Shown here piece after piece: positions 31,825-41,133 of a stretch of 53,478 nt of DNA (within the stretch, counting starts at the first letter, position 1; each line of letters starts with the position of its first letter). Location: positions 1 through 53,478 of IMG/VR virus record IMGVR_UViG_3300035698_003099; one strand, 5' to 3'. The notes under the pieces are model-generated. The model was not told the origin of the DNA, did no database searches, and saw nothing but the letters and a program-made list of their open reading frames with translations. A program made the translations under genes and the position numbers. This stretch comes from a virus.

Positions 31825-32256
31825 ATGGCAAACCGTTCAACAAACAATTTAAAAAAATTAGTCTATGATAGATTAAAGGGTGATACTATACTTGTTAACC
31901 TATTGGGTGGTGCTAGTAAAATAAGACACGCAAATCCTTTAAAAGATGTAGATGATTATCCTTGCCTAGTATATAATCTGATTGCTGAGGAAGATAATCC
32001 ATATCACGAAGATAGAGATACTGGAATTGCCACTTCAGGATTTTCAATAGAGATATTTAGCAAGAATACAACTAGTAAGGAATCTGATGCCATTGAAGAT
32101 AGAGTTTATGCCTTGTTTCATAACCAAAGGGTTTCTGACAGCAATGTTCTAGCCTTTACTAGCTTCAGAGTACAAAAAACACCCCTTTTTGAGACGATTA
32201 CAGATATTTATAGGGTATTTACCCTTTATCGTATTACAAACGTCCCTAGCAGTTAA
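31825..32256 (+). CDS. Tail terminator (DUF3168/gp17-like)
   Basis: The pattern LKKLVYDRLKGDTILVNLLGG at the start, DDYPCLVYNLI in the centre and a beta-rich C-terminus matches tail-completion proteins that cap the tail tube. It is 2 bp from the gp10-like gene and ends the connector group. Confidence 0.75.
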   Translation: MANRSTNNLKKLVYDRLKGDTILVNLLGGASKIRHANPLKDVDDYPCLVYNLIAEEDNPYHEDRDTGIATSGFSIEIFSKNTTSKESDAIEDRVYALFHNQRVSDSNVLAFTSFRVQKTPLFETITDIYRVFTLYRITNVPSS

Positions 32257-32275
32257 TTTTTAGTTAATATAGCGT

Positions 32276-32683
32276 ATGCAACCAAAGAAAAAATTTACCT
32301 TTGATGAGAAGGTTAAAAAGCGATTTAAAAGATGGTTTCCTGATGAAAAAGAAGACGTAGAATTACAAGAAGCCCTAAGAGATTTAACGGGAGATACATA
32401 CTTTGAACTTAGACGATTAGAAGCTCAATTACTTGAGATGATAGAAAAGTATATTGCCAGAGGATTGTATTCAGGGTATATTAAAGGTAAGCCTTTGAAT
32501 GATGAGGAAAAAAATGCTATAATACACTTACTGAAAGATGCACCGCAGGAAGACCTGAAAGAAGAAACAAAGTCTATCTTGAGAAAGACGTGGGGAAGCA
32601 TTTTAAGTAAACAATTCTATGGTGCAGATAAATTGTTTATGGCTTTAAAAGATAAGAAAGAACAAGATGACGAAACAAAATAA
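32276..32683 (+). CDS. Hypothetical helical protein (135 aa)
   Basis: A charged helical protein (KKRFKRWFPDEKEDVELQEAL; LRRLEAQLLEMIEKYIARGLY) with no recognised domain lies between terminator and tail-tube genes. An assembly role is possible. Its 3-prime end overlaps the next gene by 17 bp. Confidence 0.5.
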   Translation: MQPKKKFTFDEKVKKRFKRWFPDEKEDVELQEALRDLTGDTYFELRRLEAQLLEMIEKYIARGLYSGYIKGKPLNDEEKNAIIHLLKDAPQEDLKEETKSILRKTWGSILSKQFYGADKLFMALKDKKEQDDETK

Positions 32684-32891
32684 GCGAAAACTAATTTGTT
32701 TAGTGGTAGCGATTAGTCCTTTTACAACTTTAAAATATGGGGGATATGCCTTTGGTTACTCCAAGGATTTAAAACCAATTCCAGTTGAAGTAGACTCTGA
32801 GGTCGCAGAGATGCTTTTGGAGATGGTTGATAAGCCTTGTAGATGCCATAGGAGTGTCCCAAAACCATTATTTAAAGAAATAAAGGGTTAA
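32667..32891 (+). CDS. Hypothetical protein (74 aa)
   Basis: The product begins with a basic stretch and a mildly hydrophobic segment (LICLVVAISPF), followed by an acidic part and a C-terminal CRCH cluster. Overlap with its upstream neighbour suggests coupled translation. Function unknown. Confidence 0.48.
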   Translation: MTKQNKRKLICLVVAISPFTTLKYGGYAFGYSKDLKPIPVEVDSEVAEMLLEMVDKPCRCHRSVPKPLFKEIKG

Positions 32892-32948
32892 GCTAGAATA
32901 AAATGCAGAAAGCAGAAAACTTCGTTTTATTCACTAATTATTATTATT

Positions 32949-33500
32949 ATGTCTATAGATGTCAATAATATAAATACTGGTGGTGCAGTTGTTAGTGTTG
33001 GTGGCAATGTAAATGCCGTTGACGTTGATGGGTACTACTGGGGTACAGTTTCGGGTGTAGATTTAGGTTGTACACAAGGTGGTGTTACTGTTTCTTATAA
33101 CTATGAGAAACAAGACATCTTTTGTGACCAAACTTTAGCTGCCGTTGATACTTCTATCACTTCAGAAAGTGCTGAGGTTACAGTAAGTATGCTTGAAACT
33201 AGTCTTGATAAGTTAAGACTTGCTATCGCAAACGCAACATACGACGAGAGTGTTTCAGAAAGAAAAATAGGTGTGGGTGGTCAAACTTCACTTTCTTACG
33301 TCCCTTTGATGTTAGAAATTGCAGACGACCAAACTGGCTTATTAACTACTTGGACATTCTTCAAGGTGTTGTCAAACGGTATTGAGGTAAACTTTGAAAG
33401 AGATAATCCTACAGCTTGTGCGGTTACGTTTACAGCTTATGCTGATACTACCCACGCAGTTGGACACCAGTTATTTTCAATTCACGAAGCACTTGTTTAA
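32949..33500 (+). CDS. Major tail (tube) protein
   Basis: The 183-residue beta-rich protein lies immediately before the tail chaperone pair, the normal site for the tube subunit. Repeated strands (VSGVDLGCTQGGVTVSYNYEKQD; ESAEVTVSMLETSLDKL) and C-terminal TACAVTFTAYAD are typical for Ig-like/tube-fold tail proteins. Codon use favours frequent codons as expected for an abundant protein. Confidence 0.78.
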   Translation: MSIDVNNINTGGAVVSVGGNVNAVDVDGYYWGTVSGVDLGCTQGGVTVSYNYEKQDIFCDQTLAAVDTSITSESAEVTVSMLETSLDKLRLAIANATYDESVSERKIGVGGQTSLSYVPLMLEIADDQTGLLTTWTFFKVLSNGIEVNFERDNPTACAVTFTAYADTTHAVGHQLFSIHEALV

Positions 33501-33512
33501 AACTAAACAAGA

Positions 33513-33544
33513 CTATGGGTGGGGCTTTATTGCTCTGCCCATAG
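33513..33544 (+). terminator. Hairpin after the tail-tube gene
   Basis: CTATGGGTGGGGC (33513-33525) pairs with GCTCTGCCCATAG (33532-33544), including three G-U pairs, around a six-base loop. No T-run follows. It may limit read-through from the highly expressed tube gene or protect its mRNA end. Confidence 0.5.
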
Positions 33545-33562
33545 GCTACTGGATAGCGTAAA

Positions 33563-33582
33563 ACCTAAAATACATTTTAGGT
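33563..33582. repeat. Dispersed 20-bp palindrome, copy 5
   Basis: ACCTAAAATACATTTTAGGT, perfect arms, lies between the tube and tail-chaperone genes, 19 bp after the hairpin. Confidence 0.85.
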
Positions 33583-33612
33583 CTAGATATTAAATTATTA
33601 AGTAAAATTCCT

Positions 33613-34158
33613 ATGGAAGATGAAGCTAAAAAAGTGGTGGGAACTAATCCTCCACAAAAAGAAAAAGAAGTAGAACCACAAGTTGAGTCTGTGGCTACTC
33701 CTACAATTTTATCAAAAAAATTAACCTTGTCTGATGGACAAGAAATTGAAGTATTTAAATTTAAAGCTGGTGCTTATTATCAAGCACAAAAAGTTTTTGC
33801 AGAATGGATAGCACAAGTAAATACTTTAGTAAATAACACTGGGGTTAACTATGAAAAATATAAAGATGAAAAAGGAAACCCAGATTTAAAAAAAATAGAA
33901 GAAGAACTTGCCGAGAAATTAAGCAAAGAAAATGCTGTTACTAAAATGACTGAGATGATGGCAGTAGCAGGTAAGATGGGTAAGTACAAGATTGAATTAG
34001 TCAGTCTTGCTTTGGGTTTTACAAAAGAAGAAATAGAAGTTGATTTCTATGCTGAAGATATTGATAAAATTGCAAGTGTAGTTTTAGATTTGAACCAGTT
34101 TGTCAAAAACTTAAAAAACTCCGTAGCCCCTATCGCAGGTCTGGGGGCGACCAAATAA
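33613..34158 (+). CDS. Tail assembly chaperone (G-like)
   Basis: The protein sits between tube and tape-measure genes, where siphoviruses encode the chaperone that coats the tape measure. After an acidic, Pro-rich start it has TILSKKLTLSDGQEIEVFKF and a helical C-terminal part ending YAEDIDKIASVVLDLNQFVKNL. It ends at a G-run just before its stop, a classic frameshift position. Its TAA overlaps the ATG of the next gene (TAATG). Confidence 0.75.
   Translation: MEDEAKKVVGTNPPQKEKEVEPQVESVATPTILSKKLTLSDGQEIEVFKFKAGAYYQAQKVFAEWIAQVNTLVNNTGVNYEKYKDEKGNPDLKKIEEELAEKLSKENAVTKMTEMMAVAGKMGKYKIELVSLALGFTKEEIEVDFYAEDIDKIASVVLDLNQFVKNLKNSVAPIAGLGATK
34143..34149 (+). promoter_or_regulatory. Candidate -1 ribosomal frameshift site
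   Basis: The zero-frame codons are CTG GGG GCG ACC AAA TAA. A slip of the GGG codon by one base back re-pairs with GGG (34143-34145) and continues GGC GAC CAA ATA ATG into the frame of the next gene without a stop. This would give a G-GT fusion of about 344 residues as in lambda-like tails. Confidence 0.6.
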
Positions 34159-34643
34159 TGGGAATACCATTGCCACCTACAGACTTATTAATATCTATAA
34201 TAGATGTATTAGGCAAGCGATATGGGTGGTCATTCAGGGAAGTTACTGAGGATATGTATTGGGAAGACATATACCAGATGTATGAATATTCCAGTAATAT
34301 GGAAACCCTTGAAAACAACGAACAAATGAAATTTAACTATCTTCTCCACGCTCAAACAAAAGATGCTTTGAATAAGTGGCAAGATGTACCTGTACCTTAT
34401 CCTGATAGAACGTGGCAACCTCAAACAAGCCGACAGCAAGATGACCCAAATAAATTATCTGGGTTTAGGGAGCTAGTAAAAACGGAAAAAGCCACACCAG
34501 AACAAAGGAAGCGATTTAGTGAAGTGTCAGCACGCCTAGCAAACCATAGACTAGAGATAGCTAGGGGAAACTACACCTATGATAAAACACCTTTAACCGA
34601 AAGAGAGAAAGAGATTATAAAAAAGGTGAAACTAAAATACTAA
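34158..34643 (+). CDS. Tail assembly chaperone T-like extension
   Basis: The 161-residue frame is in -1 register to its upstream partner and has its own ATG in a TAATG overlap. It contains a Trp/Tyr-rich helical part (YGWSFREVTEDMYWEDIYQMYEY) and a basic C-terminal end. As in lambda GT, it may be made mainly as a frameshift fusion, but the ATG also allows independent translation. Confidence 0.7.
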   Translation: MGIPLPPTDLLISIIDVLGKRYGWSFREVTEDMYWEDIYQMYEYSSNMETLENNEQMKFNYLLHAQTKDALNKWQDVPVPYPDRTWQPQTSRQQDDPNKLSGFRELVKTEKATPEQRKRFSEVSARLANHRLEIARGNYTYDKTPLTEREKEIIKKVKLKY

Positions 34644-34649
34644 AATAAT

Positions 34650-37600
34650 ATGCCAGTCTTAGATGACCCAACAATAGTGGTTAAGGCGATTAATGAGGCT
34701 TCCAAAATTCTCAAACAGGTAGAAAAAGATTTAGTCGGCTTAGGCACTCAAACAGATAAAACAACTAAAGGTATGTCTGCTTCTTTCCAAAAGATGCAGG
34801 GTACTTTTAGTACGCTAAGAAGTGTAGGAACAAAAATGACTTTGGGTCTTACTACTCCCTTATTATTGTTGGGTAAAACAGCAATAAAAACGGCAGCGGA
34901 ATTTGAAAAAGGAATGACGAACGCCTTTTCAGTTATGGGTGATGTAGCAGCGGATACTAGAGTAGAGCTTACAGCTTTCGCTGAACAATTAGGAAGAGAT
35001 ACTGCTTTCAGTGCAGTAGAAGCAGCGGACTCTATGTATAAATTAGCATCTGCGGGTTTAGCTGTTGATGAGATAATGGGTTCTCTCCCAGGCATCTTAG
35101 ATTTAGCAGCAGCAACCCAATCGGAATTAGCTGAGGTGGCAGAACAAACTTCCGTTGCTCTTACTGTTTATGGTTTAGCAGCAGAAGAAGCAAACAGAGT
35201 TACTGATAGTTTCGCTGCGGGCATAGCAAATTCAAATTTGACTTTTGAAAGAATAAAAGAGTCAATGAAATTTGCAGGTCCAGCTATGGCTACGTTTGGT
35301 AAATCTGTTGAAGAAACAACCGCAGCATTAGGATTTTTTGCTAACGCAGGTATATTTGGTGCTAGAGCTGGTACAGCCCTTAGAGGGATACTTACACGAC
35401 TAGCAGACCCTACTTCAGAGATGACAAAGATATTTGATAACTTAAAAATATCTGTAGAGGATTTAAACCCACAAACAAAAAGTCTTGGGGAAATTTTTGA
35501 TACCTTGCAAGAATCAGGTATAAATTCTGCCCAAGTATTTCAAGCCTTTGGTAAAATTGTAGGCCCAACTGTTGCTCTAGCTTTAGACCAAGCTGTTAGA
35601 GCAGGTAAACCTGTTAGTGAATTGTTAGATGAACTTGAAAGTAAAATGGGAGCTACGGGTATAGCAGCAAGGATAGCTTCTGCTCAATTAGACAACCTGT
35701 CAGGTGATTGGAAAATTTTAGGTTCATCTATAGACAATGTATTTATACAATTTCAAAAAGATGTAATAGGAGAGTCTTTGAGAGGTTTAGTACAAACTTT
35801 AATTGACGTAACAAATGCTATTGCTTCATTATCTCCTGCAACTAAAAAAATGATTGCAGGGTTCTTAGGATTTTTAGCAGTAGCAGGTCCAGTAGCTTTA
35901 GCTGTAGGTGCAATAGGAAAGGCATTAACTGTAGCGTTAAACCCTATTGCCTTGATAGCGATTGCTATTGGAATTTTAATACCTATTTTAATAAAAGCTA
36001 AATCTGTTTTTGATGACTGGTTAGACAGTCTAGGAAATATTGATGGTTTAAGTATTGAAAAAGAATTAGACAAAAAAGTTAAAGACCCTATTTTAAGAAC
36101 TATTATTGAAACAGAAAAAGGGGTTGATTTAGGTGTGGATAAAATAAAGAGAAGTTTTAAAAAAATTCAAGATACTAAAAACTTAACATTAAAAGTTGAT
36201 ATTGATATTGATGGTGACAACACAGAAATTGATTTAGCAAAACCTATTGCAAATTTAAAAAGTTTTTCTAAGACTACAGAAGAAGAAACAGTAAAAGTAA
36301 ATAAAGCACTAAAAACAGTTTCAAAAGCAGCGGAAAGAAATTCTAAAGCAATAGGTGAGGCACTAGATACAGAAATTGAAGATAGAATGTCAACGATTGA
36401 CGCTATGATAGAACAAGGAGATGTGTCTGTAGAAACAGCAACTAAAATGAAAGAGTCGGCTAAAAGTCAGGCTGATATTGTTACTAAAGCAAATGACGAA
36501 ATTATAAAATCAATAACTGACCTAACTACTAGGGCAAATGAAGAAACAGGTAAAAGAGAGCTTTTCATTACTGAAGAAAATTTAGAAGAGTTAGATGTAT
36601 TATTACAACGACAAAGAGATTTAGCTGTAAATGCTTTGGGTGGAACAAAAGATGAAATAATTAAAATACAAGAATTGATAGCAAGTAATCAACAAGCCAT
36701 AGCTGTTGATAATTTACAAAAACTAATAGCAATACAGACTAAAGAAACTGCTGATACTGTAAATGAATTAAGAAATCGTTATGGTAAAGAGATAGAAGTT
36801 TTTGAACGTTACGCTGATGAATCTGTTGAGGGTGAAAAAGAACTAGCTACTAAAAAAGTAGAATTACTAAAAAAACAAAGAGATGAACTGATTAGAATTG
36901 CAGTGCAACAAAAAATTGATTTAGTAAACGAAGCAGTTAGACAAGCCAAAGCAGTTGGTGGAGTTTATGATGCTGTAAATAATCAAATACTTACAGGTAA
37001 TAAAGCATTTTGGTTTAGTCTAAAAAAAGGATTTAGTGCTGGACTATCAACTATCTTAATTGTTGTTAGAGGTTTTGGTAGAACAATTACTAGTCTTTTT
37101 GCAAATATAATGTTTTCTGTTTATCAAGGTTTCATTTCAGCATTAGATAAAATAAAAGACGCTTGGGAAAAATTAAAAAAAGGACAAATAGTTGAGGCTA
37201 GAGCAGCATTAAAAGATGGATTAAGTGTTTCTGATTTTGCAACAGAAATTTCTACTACTTTTGTAACTGAGGGATATGCTGACGCTAAGAAAAACTCTAA
37301 ACAAACAGCAAAAGAAATAGCTGAGGTATGGGCTGACTACAATGACAGTTTAGGAAAGAATTTAAATTTAGAAGATGAACTAGCTAAAATAGAGAGTGGC
37401 ATTACTGCTACAACTAAAAAAATAGCTGATGATGTTGCTGGTCTATCTAACCAAGCAAGTGAGGCTTCTATGCAAGCCGTTGAGGCAGTTGCAAATGGTT
37501 TAGATGCAGATGCAAAAGCATACGCTGAACAGGCAAGAGAGTACGCTACTATTGCACGTTCTTTAGCAAAAGGTGTTGGTACTGAATCTGATATAATGGC

Positions 37601-39191
37601 AAAAAAAGCAGAAACAGCAGCGGATATTGCCGAGAACGCAATTAAAGGAATTAGTGGAAGTGCCGAGGGCGGTGCAAAAAAAGTTGAGGAGTTAGGAAAA
37701 GAATTAGAGGGACTTGGAGTATTTGCTATTAAAGCAGGTGGTGAAACACTTGAATCTTTCTCTTCAGTTGAAGAGGGAGTTGAGGCAGCAAAAAAAGCTA
37801 TTGTAGATTTAACTAACCAATATGAAAATCAACAAGCAGAAATAGTAAGTTTAACAGGACTTATAAAACAAGAATTAGAAGATGCCTTTAGTGTAGATAA
37901 TGAAGTTGATAGTCTTACAGAAGTAGATGAAGAATTGAAAAAAATAAAAGATTCTGTTACTAAAGTAATTGAAGAACACGATAAATGGCTTAAAGGTGTT
38001 CAAACTGATTTAGATAATTATGCTAGTAAACTTGATGAGATAAATAAAAAGTTTGATGAACAAGCTGGTAAACTTTCCCAACAAGGTGCAGTTGGGGCTA
38101 CTGAGGATTACATTACTGCTTTAGAAAAAATAAAAAAATTACAAGATGATTTGTCTAACGCTGATGTGGAAAGAAAAGCTGATATTCAAGCCCAAATTAC
38201 TGAGTTAAAAAAATTCACTAATGAGTTTTCTAAATTACAAAAAGCAGCGGACGGCGTTGACTACACTGGGAAGATTGATGAACTAAAAGCCCAACTAGAA
38301 GATACTGAAAGTAGTTCTAAAACAGAAAAACTTGAAAGAGAAATTGCTATCTTATTAGGACAGCAAAAGATTTTTGTTGAACAAAGACAAGAGGTTGAAA
38401 AAGCACTCGCTGAACAAAAGGCAAAAGACCAGTTGTCAGAGTTAGATTTTGTAGCTTTCAAATTAGGAAAAGAATTAGAAGCTATTGAAGTTAAACGTCA
38501 AGCAGAATTAAAATCTGCCGAAGAGATAAGACAAATTCAAGAAAAAATTATAGATGGAACTATAAAAGATTTAAACATTGATGACTTAACAGAACAAGGA
38601 TTTTCTGCTGAGGCAATTGCTGTAGCACAAGACGCTATAAACCAAGAAGCAATTTACGCAGCAACTCTTGAAAGAGAATTAGCTGAGTTAGAAGCTTTCA
38701 AAGAAGCATCTACTACTATCTACGCTGATATGACTAATGAAGTTATTGCCAAACAACAAATTTTAGAAAATTATCTAACATTAAGTTATGATAGATTGAT
38801 ACAAAAATTAAACCAAGTAGCAGAAGCGGCGAAAAAAGCCTTAGCAGCAAAACTAGCAGCCGCTAGGGGAAGTAGTGGAGGTTCAACTATACCCGCTCCA
38901 GGATTTGCTAAAGGTGGGTTTACAGGTGGTGGAAACAAAAGTGATGTTGCTGGAGTAGTACACAAAGGAGAATGGGTAGCACCAAAATGGATGGTAAATT
39001 CTTTTAGACCTTTCTTTGGTCAATTAGAATCACTAAGATTAAACAAAGGATTTGCTTCAGGTGGATTTACAAGCCCTGCGGGAAGTACAAGTTCTTACAA
39101 CCAACCAATAACAATGAATAATAATATAAACAGCTCTGTGGACTTTATGACTGTGGCTAAAAACCTACATTGGCAATTAAGAAGAAGATAA
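34650..39191 (+). CDS. Tape measure protein
   Basis: The longest gene (1513 residues) follows the tail chaperones. Residues about 60-330 match the TP901-type tape-measure domain (TAAEFEKGMTNAFSVMGD, EAADSMYKLASAGL, FFANAGIFGARAGTALRG). Hydrophobic segments lie around 405-455 and 790-820. Long coiled-coil stretches rich in Ala, Glu and Lys fill the middle and the C-terminal half. A Gly-rich end (FAKGGFTGGG, KGFASGGFTSP) is typical. It sets tail length, which by family rule (about 0.15 nm per residue) would be roughly 200 nm or more. Confidence 0.93.
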   Translation: MPVLDDPTIVVKAINEASKILKQVEKDLVGLGTQTDKTTKGMSASFQKMQGTFSTLRSVGTKMTLGLTTPLLLLGKTAIKTAAEFEKGMTNAFSVMGDVAADTRVELTAFAEQLGRDTAFSAVEAADSMYKLASAGLAVDEIMGSLPGILDLAAATQSELAEVAEQTSVALTVYGLAAEEANRVTDSFAAGIANSNLTFERIKESMKFAGPAMATFGKSVEETTAALGFFANAGIFGARAGTALRGILTRLADPTSEMTKIFDNLKISVEDLNPQTKSLGEIFDTLQESGINSAQVFQAFGKIVGPTVALALDQAVRAGKPVSELLDELESKMGATGIAARIASAQLDNLSGDWKILGSSIDNVFIQFQKDVIGESLRGLVQTLIDVTNAIASLSPATKKMIAGFLGFLAVAGPVALAVGAIGKALTVALNPIALIAIAIGILIPILIKAKSVFDDWLDSLGNIDGLSIEKELDKKVKDPILRTIIETEKGVDLGVDKIKRSFKKIQDTKNLTLKVDIDIDGDNTEIDLAKPIANLKSFSKTTEEETVKVNKALKTVSKAAERNSKAIGEALDTEIEDRMSTIDAMIEQGDVSVETATKMKESAKSQADIVTKANDEIIKSITDLTTRANEETGKRELFITEENLEELDVLLQRQRDLAVNALGGTKDEIIKIQELIASNQQAIAVDNLQKLIAIQTKETADTVNELRNRYGKEIEVFERYADESVEGEKELATKKVELLKKQRDELIRIAVQQKIDLVNEAVRQAKAVGGVYDAVNNQILTGNKAFWFSLKKGFSAGLSTILIVVRGFGRTITSLFANIMFSVYQGFISALDKIKDAWEKLKKGQIVEARAALKDGLSVSDFATEISTTFVTEGYADAKKNSKQTAKEIAEVWADYNDSLGKNLNLEDELAKIESGITATTKKIADDVAGLSNQASEASMQAVEAVANGLDADAKAYAEQAREYATIARSLAKGVGTESDIMAKKAETAADIAENAIKGISGSAEGGAKKVEELGKELEGLGVFAIKAGGETLESFSSVEEGVEAAKKAIVDLTNQYENQQAEIVSLTGLIKQELEDAFSVDNEVDSLTEVDEELKKIKDSVTKVIEEHDKWLKGVQTDLDNYASKLDEINKKFDEQAGKLSQQGAVGATEDYITALEKIKKLQDDLSNADVERKADIQAQITELKKFTNEFSKLQKAADGVDYTGKIDELKAQLEDTESSSKTEKLEREIAILLGQQKIFVEQRQEVEKALAEQKAKDQLSELDFVAFKLGKELEAIEVKRQAELKSAEEIRQIQEKIIDGTIKDLNIDDLTEQGFSAEAIAVAQDAINQEAIYAATLERELAELEAFKEASTTIYADMTNEVIAKQQILENYLTLSYDRLIQKLNQVAEAAKKALAAKLAAARGSSGGSTIPAPGFAKGGFTGGGNKSDVAGVVHKGEWVAPKWMVNSFRPFFGQLESLRLNKGFASGGFTSPAGSTSSYNQPITMNNNINSSVDFMTVAKNLHWQLRRR

Positions 39192-39195
39192 CTAT

Positions 39196-41133
39196 ATGAT
39201 GGCATATACTTTTACAATTTTAAACACTTACACAGGCGAGAGTTTAGAAATAAACCCTTGCTTAACCTTTTCAGATGCCTATACACCAGGCACGGGTATT
39301 ATATTACAAGAATACCCAAGCTTTTTATCTGAGATTAAAAATGATGAAATTACTAAATATGGTCAACACGGTATCTGGGACTCTTATAGTTTTTATGGCA
39401 AAAAGAATATATCTTTCCAAGGTATAATCAAACAACCAAACCACTTAAAGCTAATGCAGACTGAAGAGTTGATGAAAAGAATTTTTGCTTTACCTCCACA
39501 ACCAGTTGAGGGTACTAATGACGGGTATATTGAAATATCTTGGGTTGATGGTGAGGGAAATTCTTGGAATATAAATGCCAAAGTAGAACAAGATGTTGAT
39601 ATAAGAAGACAAATGGGAAATAAACTTGTTGCTGAATTTAATTTGAATTTAAAAGCGTCCGACCCTTTTGTTTATTCTTCAACAGAATTTTCCGAAACTG
39701 GTTTGATGGGTTGGCGTCAAGGTATGGCTTTCCCGTTGATATTTGTTCCTATTAGCGTAAATATTTTATATAATAATGTAGTTCAAATTTATCAAGCAGG
39801 TACAATAGAAGCTCCTGCTACTTATAGGTTATATGGCTACGCAGAAAATCCTAGAATGGTTAGGCTTGACGAGTCTGTTACCTCAGAATCTATTGTGGCA
39901 AATTTTGATTCTACTGAGGGTTGGAGTGGTGGGGTTGTTGATGATGTACACTTTATATATGGAACTGAGTCTTTAAAATTAACTTCAACGAACAATGTAA
40001 ACGATTCTATGAGCCTTACAGGCACTTTTGACCTAGACTTTGATACAACATACGAAGATACGCTACAACTCAATTATTTCGACAGTTTAACGAATGATGG
40101 GACAATGGTTGAAGAGGGTGATGCTGAAGATTTAGTAGTTGACTACTCAATTAAGACGGAGGGAAATGCCAGTCTTAAATTTGATATTGATGTGTCTAAA
40201 ACAGTTAATAATTACGCAGGAGTTTATACTAACAATATGTCCTCAAAAGATATTCGTGGTTACGAAGAGGGATATATAGAATGTGATGTGTTTGTTCCTT
40301 TAGTAACAAATATTACTAACATAAGATTAGATATAGCAACTGCTTTAGGTGTTGATGGTCAATATCTTGAAGCCACAACTAAAAATGATGGCTCGGCTTT
40401 TACTGATGGCTGGAATACTGTTAGAGCAGATTTATTATCAATGACTAGATATGGTTCTGGGGCTGATTATTCAGCTTTGACTTATTTGGGTGTTAGATTT
40501 AATTATTCTGCAGGTCAATCTGATATGGCTGATTGTAGAATAGACAATTTCAAAGTAGTAGCTCCCATTAAAAGACAATGGTTATCAATGTTTGTATATA
40601 TTGATGATGTAGATAATATGGAAATTGGTGATTATATTGCTGGTACAAACTATGTTAAATTTATTGAAACCGTTGGTGTAGATGAATTTGTTTTACAATT
40701 TTCTGAGACAAATGCTACATTAAGAAATGGTTGGAATTATTTAAGAATGTTAAAAGACCAATTTGATGTAATTGGTGCTCCTAGTTGGGAAGATATTATA
40801 AAAATAGAATGTAAAATTAAATCTAAGGTAGGAACTACTTTAAATGTTTCTTTCAATAAACTTAGATGTAAAAATATATCTTTCATTGAAAAAGAATTAA
40901 AAATAAATACAACTTTAGCTGCGGGTGAATATGTTGACTTTGATATTCAGAATGGAACAGTTGTAAAAAATGATGGAACAGATTTATCGGGTTACTTAGA
41001 TGGTGCTAGTGATTGGTTTGGTGTGAAGCCTGGTGAAAATTCCTTTATGTATGAAAGTGATTATAACCCATTAGTGACTTGGGTATTCCCTACTCAAAGA
41101 GTAGATGTTACTTGGAAAAACGCTAAAATATAA
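39196..41133 (+). CDS. Distal tail protein (Dit-like) with inserted domains
   Basis: The N-terminal 170 residues have the Dit pattern (FTILNTYTGESLEINP, KYGQHGIWDSYSFYGKKNISFQGII, ending with LKASDPF). The protein is 645 residues, much longer than minimal Dit, because of an insertion (about 220-560) of jelly-roll/carbohydrate-binding type (WSGGVVDDVHFIYGTESLKL; GNASLKFDIDVSK). This would make it an evolved Dit that binds host glycans at the tail tip. Two ATGs in a row start the gene. Confidence 0.78.
   Translation: MMAYTFTILNTYTGESLEINPCLTFSDAYTPGTGIILQEYPSFLSEIKNDEITKYGQHGIWDSYSFYGKKNISFQGIIKQPNHLKLMQTEELMKRIFALPPQPVEGTNDGYIEISWVDGEGNSWNINAKVEQDVDIRRQMGNKLVAEFNLNLKASDPFVYSSTEFSETGLMGWRQGMAFPLIFVPISVNILYNNVVQIYQAGTIEAPATYRLYGYAENPRMVRLDESVTSESIVANFDSTEGWSGGVVDDVHFIYGTESLKLTSTNNVNDSMSLTGTFDLDFDTTYEDTLQLNYFDSLTNDGTMVEEGDAEDLVVDYSIKTEGNASLKFDIDVSKTVNNYAGVYTNNMSSKDIRGYEEGYIECDVFVPLVTNITNIRLDIATALGVDGQYLEATTKNDGSAFTDGWNTVRADLLSMTRYGSGADYSALTYLGVRFNYSAGQSDMADCRIDNFKVVAPIKRQWLSMFVYIDDVDNMEIGDYIAGTNYVKFIETVGVDEFVLQFSETNATLRNGWNYLRMLKDQFDVIGAPSWEDIIKIECKIKSKVGTTLNVSFNKLRCKNISFIEKELKINTTLAAGEYVDFDIQNGTVVKNDGTDLSGYLDGASDWFGVKPGENSFMYESDYNPLVTWVFPTQRVDVTWKNAKI

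Noticed and set aside
35711-35725. Further palindrome half-sites such as AATTTTAGGT in the tape measure gene.
   Set aside because: Only one arm matches and the other side is unrelated; half-sites of this AT-rich motif are expected by chance.
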